Shown: piece after piece, positions 42,936-54,029 of the stretch
Layout of the letters: each line of letters opens with the position of its first letter
Position numbering within the stretch: position 1 is the first letter of the stretch
Source: Diplolepis rosae
Taxonomy: Eukaryota > Arthropoda > Insecta > Hymenoptera > Diplolepididae
Assembly (NCBI GenBank): GCA_030998225.1
Contig: JAPYXD010000298.1
Span: 1 to 64,000, forward strand
Reading direction: 5' to 3'
Length of the DNA: 64,000 nucleotides
Translations under genes and position numbers: made by a program
The notes under the pieces: model-generated
Seen by the model: only the letters and a program-made list of their open reading frames with translations
What the model was told of the DNA's origin: nothing
The model's database searches: none

Positions 42936-43976
42936 GCTTCTAGATTTTCTTGTCGCCAATGAAAACTTTAAGATGCGACTTCTCGGAAGGCCCGAACAAG
43001 AAAGAGGTAGTACCAGTGACGTACTCATAAGAATCGCCTAAAATCCTGTTTATCCATGTGACGTCATTCGTTATGAGTACTCATTCGCAATACACACCCT
43101 CTTTGTCTTAATTCTATTCTTTCGATGTTATAGAAGATTTTTATAAAAACAGTAATTTTACTTTTTTCAGGATAAATAATGACTGTTGGTCTCATTTTTT
43201 CAAGCTAACTTTTTAATCTTTTCATTTTATAAAAGTTTATAATATATAGTTCTTCGGGCCTATTCATTACCATGTTCAGAACAAGTGGCATGAAATAGCG
43301 ACTGTGATTGGACGAGAGCTTCAGGTGCTGGCACTTTCCGCACACTTGTCACTATTCTTCCAACTTTCCCCTAGAATTGCACGAAAATAAATTTTAGATA
43401 TTTCAATCAGTTACCGTTGTTCAATTGGTCTGTAACTATATTCTTGAGTTCTGATATTTTAACCTATAAATGTAGTTCAGAACAAATTTAACCACTTAAA
43501 ATTTTCTCCGGCTAGGAGGTTTACAAACATTTGCAGGATTTGTTATTATTATGCCTATTTATTTTGTTTTCGAAACAAACATGCAGTTTTTGACTAGGAG
43601 AAACAATATCAGAAACAAGTGAATAATACCTTAGTCTTTATCAATTCTCAGCCAATCCATGTTCTGTCTCAATCCGATTGAATCCGAAATAATCAAAACA
43701 CGGATGGACTTCGCCGACTCATTCGGATTAGACTAATCCGGGTTATGATTGTTTCGGATTCATTATGACTTAAACTTCGGAATTACACTGATGAATTTAT
43801 AACTGATTTGCAGCAAACGAGATTAAACACTTTTTTCGTATTTACTCAGAATGAGGAAAAAGGGATCAACCCCTTTACTGTCGAAAGCAAAATTACCAAA
43901 GTGAACTGGAAATGTGGAGGGCGTTCTAACAGATGATGTTTCATGAAATTTTACATGTAACCATTTATTATAACCT
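42936..43976. other. Gene-free stretch; upstream region of the RGG gene; short inverted repeat
   Basis: This contains the presumed promoter of the RGG gene (no TATA box seen). A stem of about 25 bp with three mismatches is formed by TGAATCCGAAATAATCA and its partner near 43741-43763. No other feature was recognised. Confidence 0.45.
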
Positions 43977-44310
43977 CCCGTGTAGAAAAATTTCATGGCG
44001 TTGGCCAGCGCCATACCAGACTGTCTGGTTTCCAGTTCTGGCGCTGACTATGAGGCTGGTCTGGGGCTGGCCAGAACTGTAACGTTTTTGTACGATCAGC
44101 CGCTAGTCAGCGGCTGGCCAGCCACAAGTCGGCGGCTGGCCAGCCACAAGCCATAAGTTGCTCAGCCTCAAGCCAGCGGCCGGTCAGACACTAGTCAGCG
44201 GCTAGTCAGACACTAATTTGCGGCTGGTTAGCCTCTAATTAGTGGCTGATCAGCTACTAGTGAACAGATGGCCAGTTACTAGCTGGCTGCTAGTGAGCCG
44301 CTTACTGGAA
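43977..44310. repeat. Left TIR and subterminal repeats of the CACTA-like element
   Basis: The TIR at 43977-43998 is followed by about 300 bp packed with short units: GGCCAGCGCC, CCAGACTGTCTGG, GGCTGGTCTGG, GGCTGGCCAGCC (twice), GCGGCTGGTTAGCC and CTAGTCAGCGGC. The units occur in both orientations and are often palindromic. In En/Spm such arrays bind the accessory protein. Confidence 0.65.
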
Positions 44311-44434
44311 TGAATTAAATGTTATTTCATACTAGGATAAGAAGAGTTCGCTGTTAAATAAAAAAATTCAGCATGTTTTGTACTATCTTTTTATTGTTAA
44401 CTGTGGAAAAAATCAATTTTTTAACAATATGTTA

Positions 44435-47400
44435 TTAAGTTGACGAATTTGGTGCTCCGTTTGAATTATGTATTCCTTTTTTATGTTTCCTTAAGCGTCG
44501 GAACCCGTCCCAATCCACTGCGTTTGAGATCGTGTTTCCCAAGCTTTTATAAAAGTCAGTCTCCGTAAGCCCAGCATTATTTTTCCCCTTGTATTTAGAG
44601 AATAAAAAGGCTGAAATTTAATTTGAAGCATAAAATAATATAGAAATATAATCCTTCAAAATCATTTTTACAAGAACTTTTGAGTAGGGCTTTAATAAAT
44701 GATTGGGCGTGTATTTATGTATGTTGGTTTGGGTATGAAATAGGGTAGTCCAAAAATGCATTGCGAATTTTTTTTTTTTAATTTTCATACTTTCACCCCA
44801 CAAATTTTTTGGAATCCCAAAAAAAAGTAAATGCGTATTTTTTTATTTCAAAATGAATTAATATTCAGGGGTTGCTCAAAGTCCATAAAGTTTAGCATGT
44901 ATTTCTTATGGGAAAAAGACGTTTTTGCAAATTTGAGATGGAATCGTGAATATTGGATGTATCGAACTGTACCTGGCATCTTTATATTCAGAATCAATCG
45001 CAGAATACAAAAAATTCATTCATTTTTCATTCCATTTTACGTGAAGCTTGTTATAAGCAATAATATATTGTTTAAACAATTTAAAAAACATCAAAATATC
45101 TTTCAAAAATAATATCTTATATACTAAAAACAATTTGTTCAAAGAAGAACCGAAAAACAAGACTAAACGCCAATAATGCGCAATCTCATTTTTGCAGTTA
45201 TGGAGTTTTTTTGGGGCCCTATAAAAGAAGCTATGAGGGTCAACTAGAAATGATTAGATTGCTTGCATTCTGCGATTGATTCTGAAGATAAACATGCCAG
45301 TTACAGTTCAATACATCCAATATTAACGAATCCATCGCAAATTTACAAAAACGTCTTTTTCCCGTAAAAAATACATGTAAAACTTTATGGACTTTGAGCA
45401 ATCACTAAATATTAATTCATTTCAGAATAAAAAAATACGTATTAACTTTTTTTGGGATTCCAACAAATTTGTGAGGTGAAAGCATGGAAATTCAAAAACA
45501 AAAATTGGACCACCCTAGTGTGCATGGGTGAATATGGATGTGTGGGGTGTGGGGGGGAGCTAGAGAGAGGAAGACATGCAGGGAGTTAAGTTAGCAGGTT
45601 TTTCGTAAACTAACGGGCGGAGGGATTGCTGAATTTATTACGCTTTATGATAAAAGAAGAAAACGGTAGTTACCTTTTATGACCTTACAGAACTCTGTGT
45701 TCTTGAAAACCAACTTGTTGTCCGTTTGCTTTTGAGCTGTATATTTTAAGATTACATCCCTGGATATATATTTACTGATCATATTTTTTAGCGTTCTTGG
45801 CAGGTTTTCTTTATGAATTAATTGCATCAACATCTCCTTCTAAAAAAAGCCCAACATACTATTGCTTTGCTCAATTTGCACAGTCACAAGAAACTAAATA
45901 TTACATTGGTTCTTAATTAAAAAATTGTAAAATATTTTTTTTCAAATACTGAATTTAGCGTGTACTTTATTGCTTAAATTTTTGTTTGTTTCCTATCCTA
46001 AAGTAAAAAGGGTTGAATTTGAAAGAGAATTATATGTATACGTACAAATTCTTTGCGGAACGGCTTTTCTTTCAGAATCATATTATCCATATCTTCGAAT
46101 TCCTGTAAAGTATTTAATGGCAACTCCAACTCATACTTCTCAGCCAAGTCTTCGGCTAGAGATCCTAATAAATTATTCGAACTTGAGTTTCCAATGCTCA
46201 AATTTGCTATTTGTTTTTTTAGCTCTTTTTGTTCGATGCTCAGGACGTAAATGCCTTTTAAGATGCGTTGAAAAAGCAGAACAGGATTAGCTGAATAAAT
46301 ATAATAAAATTATAATACATTATGTTATAATAAATTTATAATATATTAAAAGTTTAATATGCACAATGCAAATTGAAAATTTGTGTGGCCAATAAACTAC
46401 AGCTAATAAAATTATCCAATTTAATATATAGGTAATGAATATAATCCCAATTACTACAAATTCATTTCATTTACCTTGTTCCTCTCTAGACACTTCGGGA
46501 TTCAAAACGTGCCTTTCCATATCAGCAAAGTCACTTTTTCCTGTAGTAGAATCATCTGTAAATTAGAAAATAAGTAAAATGTATAATATGTAGCGAAAAA
46601 AAAATCAACGAAAATGCCCAGAACTTATTTTTACTTTTTTTTGTGTAACAGTTTGACTGCGTCAGACAAAGCTGCAACACAGAACATAAGTACATTTTAA
46701 AACGATTTCGAACCAAATACAATTCTTTTTCGAAAATAACATTTTACAATTAAATTATTGAGTAGTTAATTTTTTATTTAGAGCCATAGTTTTATCATAT
46801 TTGAAGATTGCATTCTTAGAATGAGAACGCGTGTTGTAAACTATAATATATATAATACAAATCTAACAAGCGGCTTCAAAAAAGAAAAAACTCAATTAGG
46901 AATAAACAGGTTGATAAAAGTGATGTTAAAAAACGATTTTTTTCAAACAAACGTTCAAATATACAACAATCAAGTATGTTTGTCTGAAAAAATCATTTTT
47001 TAACATCATCTTTATCAAACTTATAATTCAATGGATATTCAGAAGATAAAACATCACCTTATAATTATTTTAATTAAGAATAGTTTGAATTGATCGTACT
47101 TCGTTTTCCTCCCTTTTTGTATGTCGACGATTCTGCATTTTTCACATAGAACTTTTTTGGTGGAGAACCAGTTGCATAATCCGACTTTTGGGACTCGCTA
47201 GAAGCTGAAAATATAAACAAAAAACAATATAACATATCAATCACGTTTAAACAAAAAATTTTAAAATAATAATTACATCTGTTCCTGGCTATTTCTGACT
47301 CAGCTTTTCTTTTCCACGATCTCTTATTTTTTGCAAATTTAGTTCACATTTTAGTATTAATTTCAATTAGAAAATATGAAATCATATTTAGCTTGGTACT

Positions 47401-48640
47401 TGCTTTTTCCAGAGTTACTTTGTGAATTACAGTCGATGCTATCAATACTATTAACGTCATCGCTATTTGGAATATCACTTGCAAAGGTTTTGGACACATC
47501 TAAGTCTGAAAATAATCATTATATTTAGTTACAAAGTATAACGATTACACTGTAGGTAAATTTCCAACTTTCAAAATAACACAGCGTGGTGACTATCGCC
47601 ATTGGTTAGGTATTCATGAGTAGACTTTATGTGCACAGCCATTTGGCTAAGTTGGCGCCTGTTCTCAAGATATTTAATTATAAAAAAAATCCATATTTTT
47701 ATAATTAAATATCTTGAGAACAGGCGCCAACTTAGCCAAATGGCTGTGCACATAAACTCTACTCATGAATACCTAACCGATGGTGATAGTCACCAAGCTG
47801 TATTATTTTCACTCCCCTAAAGTGCTATGGGCATAATGTAGGCACAAATAAAATCTATAATACTTATAGTCGTCTCACACATCATTTAAACAAATTTCAA
47901 ACTAAACAACGCCTCTTTTTAAGTGGATAAAATAAAATAGTAAATTCTTTTTCTATCTTACCACTATTCCGGTTTGGTGATGAAGCAGTGTCTTTTTTTT
48001 TAGCTCTATTATTTTCCATAGAAAATTTACTACTGGATAATACTAGCTTAGGTGCTGAATTCAACAAACAATCTTGCTCATCAAGATCCACTCTCAGCTT
48101 TTCGGGTTTCACTCTCTTAACTCTTGTCTCTTCTTCTGCTTTTTCTTCTGGAGACTGACCGACATCAGTTGTGTAGACATACTCTTCTATTGCTAAAAGT
48201 TCAACTCGTTTTACAGCCTCTAAGTATGTATCTGAAAAAAAGTAATCATTTTCGACTTCAAAATGGATATTAGAATAGAACATTCTTGGACAGATTTGTT
48301 ACAAAAATATAAAAAATGACTAGAATAAATTTAATCATGGATTTTAAACTTACCTGCACCTCCCCTTAATTCTACAGAATATTCGGGCCAAATATCCAAC
48401 GGTGCGTAACAGTTCTTTACAAGCTTATGGAGTTCGCGTGTATTCAATTTATTATACGGAGGTGGAGGGAAAGGGGTTACTAAAGATCCCATAGTCTTAT
48501 TGTATTTGACCCAAAACCCAGGAACAACGTCAACTGATTTCTTTTTATCCATTTTATTTTCCTGAATTGTATTTGCATCGACAAAATTAGCGTTGTCAAG
48601 GCCAGTAAATACAATAATATCAGAAAGATATCCATCATTT
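44435..48640 (-). CDS. DUF4806-like protein, nine-exon model (at least 463 aa)
   Basis: Exons (minus strand): 48354-48640, 47962-48231, 47400-47505, 47277-47320 (weakest), 47100-47204, 46475-46555, 46046-46290, 45674-45839, 44435-44610. Every junction keeps the frame. Exon 1 carries VDVVPGFWVKYNK and LHKLVKNCYAPLDIWPEY, like the N-terminal module of insect DUF4806 proteins. Exons 2-6 are charged and Ser-rich. Exon 7 has ELPLNTLQEFEDMDNMILKE and exon 8 NLPRTLKNMISKYISRDVIL, resembling the DUF4806 core. Exon 9 ends with TETDFYKSLGNTISNAVDWD and a basic RRLRKHKKG tail. The N terminus is unresolved: an in-frame ATG is at 48552, but an acceptor at 48641 suggests an earlier exon. Role unknown; by position it could be the transposon's DNA-binding partner. 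Confidence 0.62.
44741..45517. repeat. Foldback element, 777 bp, in the last intron of the DUF4806-like gene
   Basis: Inverted arms of about 270 bp start TAGGGTAGTCCAAAAA at 44741 and end TTGGACCACCCTA at 45517, with a TA at each tip. Landmarks such as CTCAAAGTCCATAAAGTTT pair with AAACTTTATGGACTTTGAG. The tips resemble Tc1/mariner-type termini. No transposase is inside. Confidence 0.75.
47573..47809. repeat. Foldback element, 237 bp, in intron 2 of the DUF4806-like gene
   Basis: Near-perfect arms of about 114 bp: CAGCCATTTGGCTAAGTTGG pairs with CCAACTTAGCCAAATGGCTG, and CTCAAGATATTTAATTATAA with TTATAATTAAATATCTTGAG, separated by about 12 bp. Few mismatches mean a recent origin. It would form a long RNA hairpin in the pre-mRNA. 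Confidence 0.85.
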
Positions 48641-50891
48641 CTGGAACCTGTCGTAATATGGTAAAAAAATTTATATTTAATTCAAAAATATGTTCAAAAT
48701 ATAGAAAAATGATTTTATGTGCAAATAAATACGCAGGGTGGTTACTCGAATATGAAAAAAATCCATAAAATTTCGTGGCTTGCAAAATTTTTTTGAATTT
48801 AACAATAAATAATTGAAAATTGTAAAAATTCAAAACTTTTAAAATTATATAAGCTCCAACTAAAAAACATTTCACTATTCCGAACTAGATTTTTTAAATA
48901 ATACGTATTTAAAAAAAAGTTTTTAAATTTGAAATGGTATAAATGGAATTATTTCAAATTAAACATTTTTAACAATGCATTTTGTTTAAAATTAAACCTT
49001 TCAGAGTTGTATGTACAGTTTAAAACATAAAGCATTAAAAATTCGACAGATTCCCAAGAAGGAATTTAAAATACATCAAATATTAGCACCTTAAATTCAC
49101 AATTATACCAACTTCATCCTAAAATTATTCAATTTGTAACATTTTCAAATCGTAATTTATCAACTACTCGAACAATTGTGAAGGCTGTTAATGTAATCTT
49201 ACAAATCTTCAGGCGTCAATTTTAAACTTGAGAATAATAAATTATTTAAATACTATGAACTGCGGAAGGAGCTGAAATAAAAGAAGGAAAAAAAAGTAAG
49301 GTTACTTTAAGAAAAATATTTCTGCCTTGTTGACCACTTTATATACGATTGTTTAAGTTTTATATGATTCTTTTTTCTTGAAAACCAAAGTATTCAATCT
49401 TAAATTTGAGCATTTACGTACTTTTTGCTTTTAGGTTGCATGGAAAATCAGTAGCATGTAACTTTATCATCAAGGTCACGACACTTGAACAAAAATATTT
49501 TGAGAATTCAAGTTCTCTTTTTCCCTGGTGCAAATATATGTTTTTCTATAAAAAATAATGGTCTGAAACTGTACTTAACCTTAAATTGCATTGACTTTAA
49601 GAACTCAATTCGACATTTTTTAACAGAAATTAGAATTGTGAAAAGTGGAAGCACAATAACGCAGGCAAAATTCAATAAAAAGAGTAAATATTGAAAAAAT
49701 GTAATTGACATGCAATTGTTCCTTGTGTTGACGCGCGTGAAAATCGTTTATGCTGTTTATGCTTAACACTAACTGCACAAGTAGGAGATAATATTACCTT
49801 TTTTTGAAGACATTCTTCTTCGTAGACGTGTTAAATAAATTACTATAATACCGATATATAGCCAAAAAGTAATGCAAATACAATATGAAAGCACACCAAA
49901 TATTCGAGTCTTGACGCGTTCTCCTTTAAAATGTACAAGTCACGTGACTGTATGAGGTTTGCCGCACCGAATTTATTTTGCTACTCTCCGATTGGATGAT
50001 CTCCGTTACATCAACCAATGGGTCTTTAACATTGAGACTATGAACTGTATCTACAAGCGAAATCAGAATCTTGGGGTCGAGAAGAAGTATGGCTACTCAG
50101 TTCTGAAACATGATTGAATCGCAGATTCCCGCTACATTCAAATATAGCAAATAGAAAAGATCGAGTAGGTGTCACGTGGTTCTAATCTTCAGTTCACAAC
50201 CATCACTTATTAAATGCGCGAAATTGTCCTCATTCAAATAAATACATATTTTATTAAGTAATTATACTTTTTCATCAGATATTTTTACTTCGTCGACAGT
50301 TAAATTAGCTTCATAGAATAAAGGACGGATTGCTTTCATTAAAAATGAATGCACAGGAATTTTAAGTTCGAATTTCTACGGCAAAGAATTTTTTTTTTCA
50401 ATAAAGCTTGTAATAAAAATATATTTAATTATGATAAAAGAGTTAAACTAAAGAATGAAATAAAATCAAATGACTTAAATTTGAAATTTGCTAATTTTGA
50501 ATTTTATTGATTTTCATATGTTTATACAGGCTTTTGTGATTTTTAATTTTTTTTTTTTTAAATACAAATTCACATTTTTATTATTATAGCTTTTACAATT
50601 TCAACAACTTGGTTTGAAGTAAGTAGAAAAATTGTTTTAAGGGTTAAAACGAATCGAGTGCTCTACAATAGTCCTGTATCCCTTTTACCATAAATCAAGA
50701 AAATTTAACTCAAACATAAAATTTAATTTCGGAGTATGCTTTAATTCGTTTTATCTATTATAATATTAAAGTAAGTTGTTAAGAAATAAAATTATTTTTT
50801 AGGTACCGACGGATATACTAAATAAGTAAGATTATAATATAAAGTGGTCTATTCGCATGAAACATTCGTTTACTATGTAAACGTTAGTTTA
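48641..50891. other. Non-coding interval between the two transposon genes
   Basis: This is AT-rich. The only notable site is the 12 bp palindrome AGTCACGTGACT at 49938-49949, an E-box-like CACGTG core that could belong to a promoter. A missing first exon of the DUF4806-like gene may lie here, but I could not pick one. Nothing else was recognised. Confidence 0.45.
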
Positions 50892-53108
50892 CTAATGAAG
50901 AAGAGGCATAACGTAAAAACGTTTCCTCTCGTTCATTTTTACAGCCATGGGTAGAAGAACCATTTTTCTATCAATAGACTTTATTGATATAGTTTTTATA
51001 TTAAGTGACGGTTCCCGACAAAGTTCCCACATATCAATTTCACTAGAAGGAAACGGATAAGTAAAAATCGAGTTTTCCGTTCTCCAAATTCTACCTTCTA
51101 TCGTTATTGATTCGATGGGTCCAAAAATCCTTTCCACTTTCAAAATTTTTCCGTTACTTAAAAGCACAATATTATCGGGTGATTTAGTGGAGATGATATT
51201 CTGTTTGCTTTTAATTTGTAAAAGTTCTTCTCCTTTAGATTTTAAAATTTCTATTGTAGGTGGAATTGTAGCTTTTCTTGGCTTTATGGTATATTCTTCA
51301 TACAACCTTCTACACAGTTGAGACAATGGTCGTGTAGCAGTCCGTATTTTACTTTTCAATTTGCCTAATAGGCTCTCGAATGGAAAAGCTGTAAATCTGT
51401 TTAAACAACAGCCCATTTCTCGCACATCATCAGCTAAATGGATCAGATGATGGAAATTTAAAATTTGCGAACTTCTACCGTAGAAACCAGGCAGAGTTCT
51501 AAAAAAAATTCGTAGGTATTGCTTAGCAGATTCTCGAAATTCGTGGCACAATATTTCGCAGCACAAAATTCTGCATGCCACGTGGAAGAGTAGAAAGTGC
51601 TTATACAATCGTTTTGGTAATATATTTTTTAATACGACTGGTCCACAATATAATAAGCAGAAGCGAAATTCAGTAGCTTTCCACTTTGCCCAATGCAGAA
51701 TCGAACGTGTTTTTCGCTGAAACTCTGTAGGCACATGTTGTCTCAAATCTTCCATTCTTTTCGAAAGCTCCTGCTTCATTCTCGGGCCAAGACGCACAGT
51801 TAATTCTCCGGTCATCCACCATTCAATTAATTTTTTCATCACCCCTAGAAGACATAAGTGCATGAAATCTAGCACAAAAGTGAATATTATATTTATTTCA
51901 GGATGTATGCGACATACAGGTGAAGGCTGATGATGATGTCCAGGTTGACACATGTTCCGAAAAGACTCATCTGTTCTTTCTAGGGCATTTACAGAGGGAT
52001 ACACAGTACTTTTGACATTTTTCTTTGTACCTGGTACAGTACACCTTTCACAAGCGTATTTTCCGGTATGGCCCACTGTGCATTTTAAGAACGCTCTAGC
52101 CGGTGTGTCGCATACAAAACACTTCAAACTCACATTAAAATGCTTCCCAGAAATTTCGACACCATTTGACAATAATTCATTTAATTCGTCAATCAATTCT
52201 TCCAAATAAACATCGGCACTCGCTGGTTTCGTACGTCCATAAAATACTGCAACTGGGAAAGGCTGATAGATATCAGGATTAAAGTGAATTTTACACGCAG
52301 TTATCCACATTCCTTTTATCCCAGATTGTGTCACAGGCATGCCATCAACATCAACGAGTAGTTCGATAACATCGCTTGTGTGTGTTTCAACATCCACGCA
52401 ACTTTCTAAATTTTTTTTTAATCCAAAGTATACGAATTCTCCCTCGCCTCCGTTGCTGTCTTCCATTTCAACTATAGTATACTTTGCACTAGACGTTTTA
52501 AGAAATGTTTTTGAGGACTTGGGCAGATCTGGCAACAATCTACGTCGCAGAATTGCCAACAACTTGTCAAGGTGATTATGTTTGATATCATTCTCAATGG
52601 CCCACTCACGTAGTTGTTCTATTTCTGTGATCGTTATGACATCAGAAATCTGACTATCACTTCTTTCGTCGCTCCAAACTGAATTCACAGTACTTGATGT
52701 CTCACTACGACCGCTAACGCTCACAGTAGCTGAGGTGGTATCCTGATGGTCTTCATCAGAAGCGTTTGTGACATTGGAAGTATCCGACGCAGGTGAGGAG
52801 TTGGTAGAGCGATTCTGTTGAGCATCGTATCCACTAACAGAAGAAGCAGAGCTGTCGTTTCGTTCACTCAAATTTGCATCCAATATCAAAATTGCTGTAC
52901 GATTTTCATCAGCAGAATCTAAGCCATCCCTAGTAGAGCGAGAGTTCGTGTCTTCCACATTTTCAATAGATAAATTATCCGACGAATCTTTTGTGCGTTG
53001 GATTTCATTTTCAGCTTCGTATCGAGCCACTTTCCTTGAACGCCATTTTCGTACTCTTATAGCAGTGGTGAATCGCAGCTGACGTTTCCGTCTATCCTCG
53101 TCCCCCAT
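50892..53108 (-). CDS. Tnp2-like (CACTA-type) transposase, 738 aa, intact
   Basis: The ORF starts MGDEDRRKRQLRF, with a basic N terminus, a Ser/Asp-rich linker to about 155, and the transposase region from about 160. Visible family marks: LVDVDGMPVTQSGIKGMW (251-268), LKCFVCDTPARAFLKC (328-343), a CxxC pair at 353/356 in YACERC, FVLDFMHLCLLGVMKKL (411-427) and FPFESLLGKLKSKIR (576-590). D255, D334 and E578 are plausible DDE residues. It cuts the element ends for transposition in the nucleus. Single coding exon; an acceptor (CAG) lies at 53116-53118, seven bases before the ATG, so a leader exon is spliced on. Assigning it to CACTA rather than another Tnp2-related group is by eye. Confidence 0.72.
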   Translation of the reverse strand: MGDEDRRKRQLRFTTAIRVRKWRSRKVARYEAENEIQRTKDSSDNLSIENVEDTNSRSTRDGLDSADENRTAILILDANLSERNDSSASSVSGYDAQQNRSTNSSPASDTSNVTNASDEDHQDTTSATVSVSGRSETSSTVNSVWSDERSDSQISDVITITEIEQLREWAIENDIKHNHLDKLLAILRRRLLPDLPKSSKTFLKTSSAKYTIVEMEDSNGGEGEFVYFGLKKNLESCVDVETHTSDVIELLVDVDGMPVTQSGIKGMWITACKIHFNPDIYQPFPVAVFYGRTKPASADVYLEELIDELNELLSNGVEISGKHFNVSLKCFVCDTPARAFLKCTVGHTGKYACERCTVPGTKKNVKSTVYPSVNALERTDESFRNMCQPGHHHQPSPVCRIHPEINIIFTFVLDFMHLCLLGVMKKLIEWWMTGELTVRLGPRMKQELSKRMEDLRQHVPTEFQRKTRSILHWAKWKATEFRFCLLYCGPVVLKNILPKRLYKHFLLFHVACRILCCEILCHEFRESAKQYLRIFFRTLPGFYGRSSQILNFHHLIHLADDVREMGCCLNRFTAFPFESLLGKLKSKIRTATRPLSQLCRRLYEEYTIKPRKATIPPTIEILKSKGEELLQIKSKQNIISTKSPDNIVLLSNGKILKVERIFGPIESITIEGRIWRTENSIFTYPFPSSEIDMWELCREPSLNIKTISIKSIDRKMVLLPMAVKMNERKRFYVMPLLH

Positions 53109-53581
53109 TTAAAATCTGATAAAAAATATTACATTCAATCGAAACTATGTACAAAAAAAAAAGAAAACTAAGTATGTACAACTTAATATATTTAATTTAA
53201 TAATAAAAATACACTTATGAATCTTTTTAAATGCAATCATGCAATTTAACACAGAATGAAGGTTTGCATACTGTCATATAGTATACCAAATTTTGCAAAT
53301 ATAGAAATCGATCTTAGATATATTGGTTTTTCACTGTTTACTTCTCATTTAATCGACTTCATTATACAAATTGTTACAAAAATTTTACTACTTCTTCATA
53401 AAGTGGGAAAATATAAAGAATACTAAGGAAAAATCAGAAGAGAAAACCTCTTAATAAAGTTTCGGTTGAAAAACCATTTTAATTGAACGTTTATCGATTT
53501 CGATTGAAAATCCTAACCTCTCAAAGTAATTCTATCTTTTCTTATATTTTTTTTTATTAGATACACGGGGTTTGTACTTAC

Positions 53582-53740
53582 CTTTATATTAAGAAATTGA
53601 TCACCGTTTGACTAGAAACATTCCACTTTTCATGCGTCAAAAAATGCAGTCAAGTTCTTGTTCAGAAACTTTTGACGGTATATTCGATTCGTCAACAAGT
53701 TTGAGCGATGAAGACTAGCAATATGGCGAGCAAAGTCACA
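53582..53740 (-). other. Probable untranslated leader exon of the transposase
   Basis: A strong donor AAAG|GTAAGT lies at 53582/53581 on the minus strand and pairs well with the acceptor at 53116-53118. The exon has a 10-codon upstream ORF and no other coding potential. Its 5' end is unknown; 53740 is only a guess. If the same exon also splices to 48640, the two genes would share a promoter. Confidence 0.4.
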
Positions 53741-53909
53741 ACTTAATCTGCGCAATTATTGGAAAGAATAAGTAAGTAGTAGCAATATTTGGAAAAAGGA
53801 AATACTTTTTTTCTGGTCGCGTAATAAATGTTTATAAAAACTTGTTACTATATGAATTTTTTGAAACTTGTAAAAAAAAATTTGTTCGCCACATATAAAC
53901 TTCTTTGTC

Positions 53910-54029
53910 ATGGAATGCTGACCAGCGCCAGATCTGAGCCAGACCAGAACTTCCAGGCTAGCCGGTCTGGACATTGCCAGACCTGGGCCAGATCAGACAA
54001 TAGACTACCATGAAATTTTTCCACACGGG
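53910..54029. repeat. Right TIR and subterminal repeats of the CACTA-like element
   Basis: GACCAGCGCCAGATCTGAG, GCCAGACCAGAAC, AGCCGGTCTGG and GCCAGACCTGGGCCAG precede the TIR 54008-54029. The unit GGTCTGG/CCAGACC and the segment CAGCGCCAGA are shared with the left end in inverse orientation. This array is shorter than the left one. Confidence 0.65.

Larger units (their letters stand above)
43977..54029 (-). mobile_element. Candidate CACTA-like DNA transposon, about 10.05 kb, two genes
   Basis: Terminal inverted repeats of 22 bp with one mismatch start CCCGTGT at 43977 and end ACACGGG at 54029. Inside each are subterminal repeats of GGCTGGCC and CCAGAC type. Between them, on the minus strand, are a complete Tnp2-like transposase ORF (50892-53108) and a nine-exon DUF4806-like gene (44435-48640). 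Two foldback elements lie in introns of the latter. A transposase gene plus a second spliced gene and subterminal arrays is the plan of plant CACTA (En/Spm) elements. Against: no 2-3 bp target duplication is visible, and the tips are CCCGT rather than CACTA/G. Confidence 0.6.
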
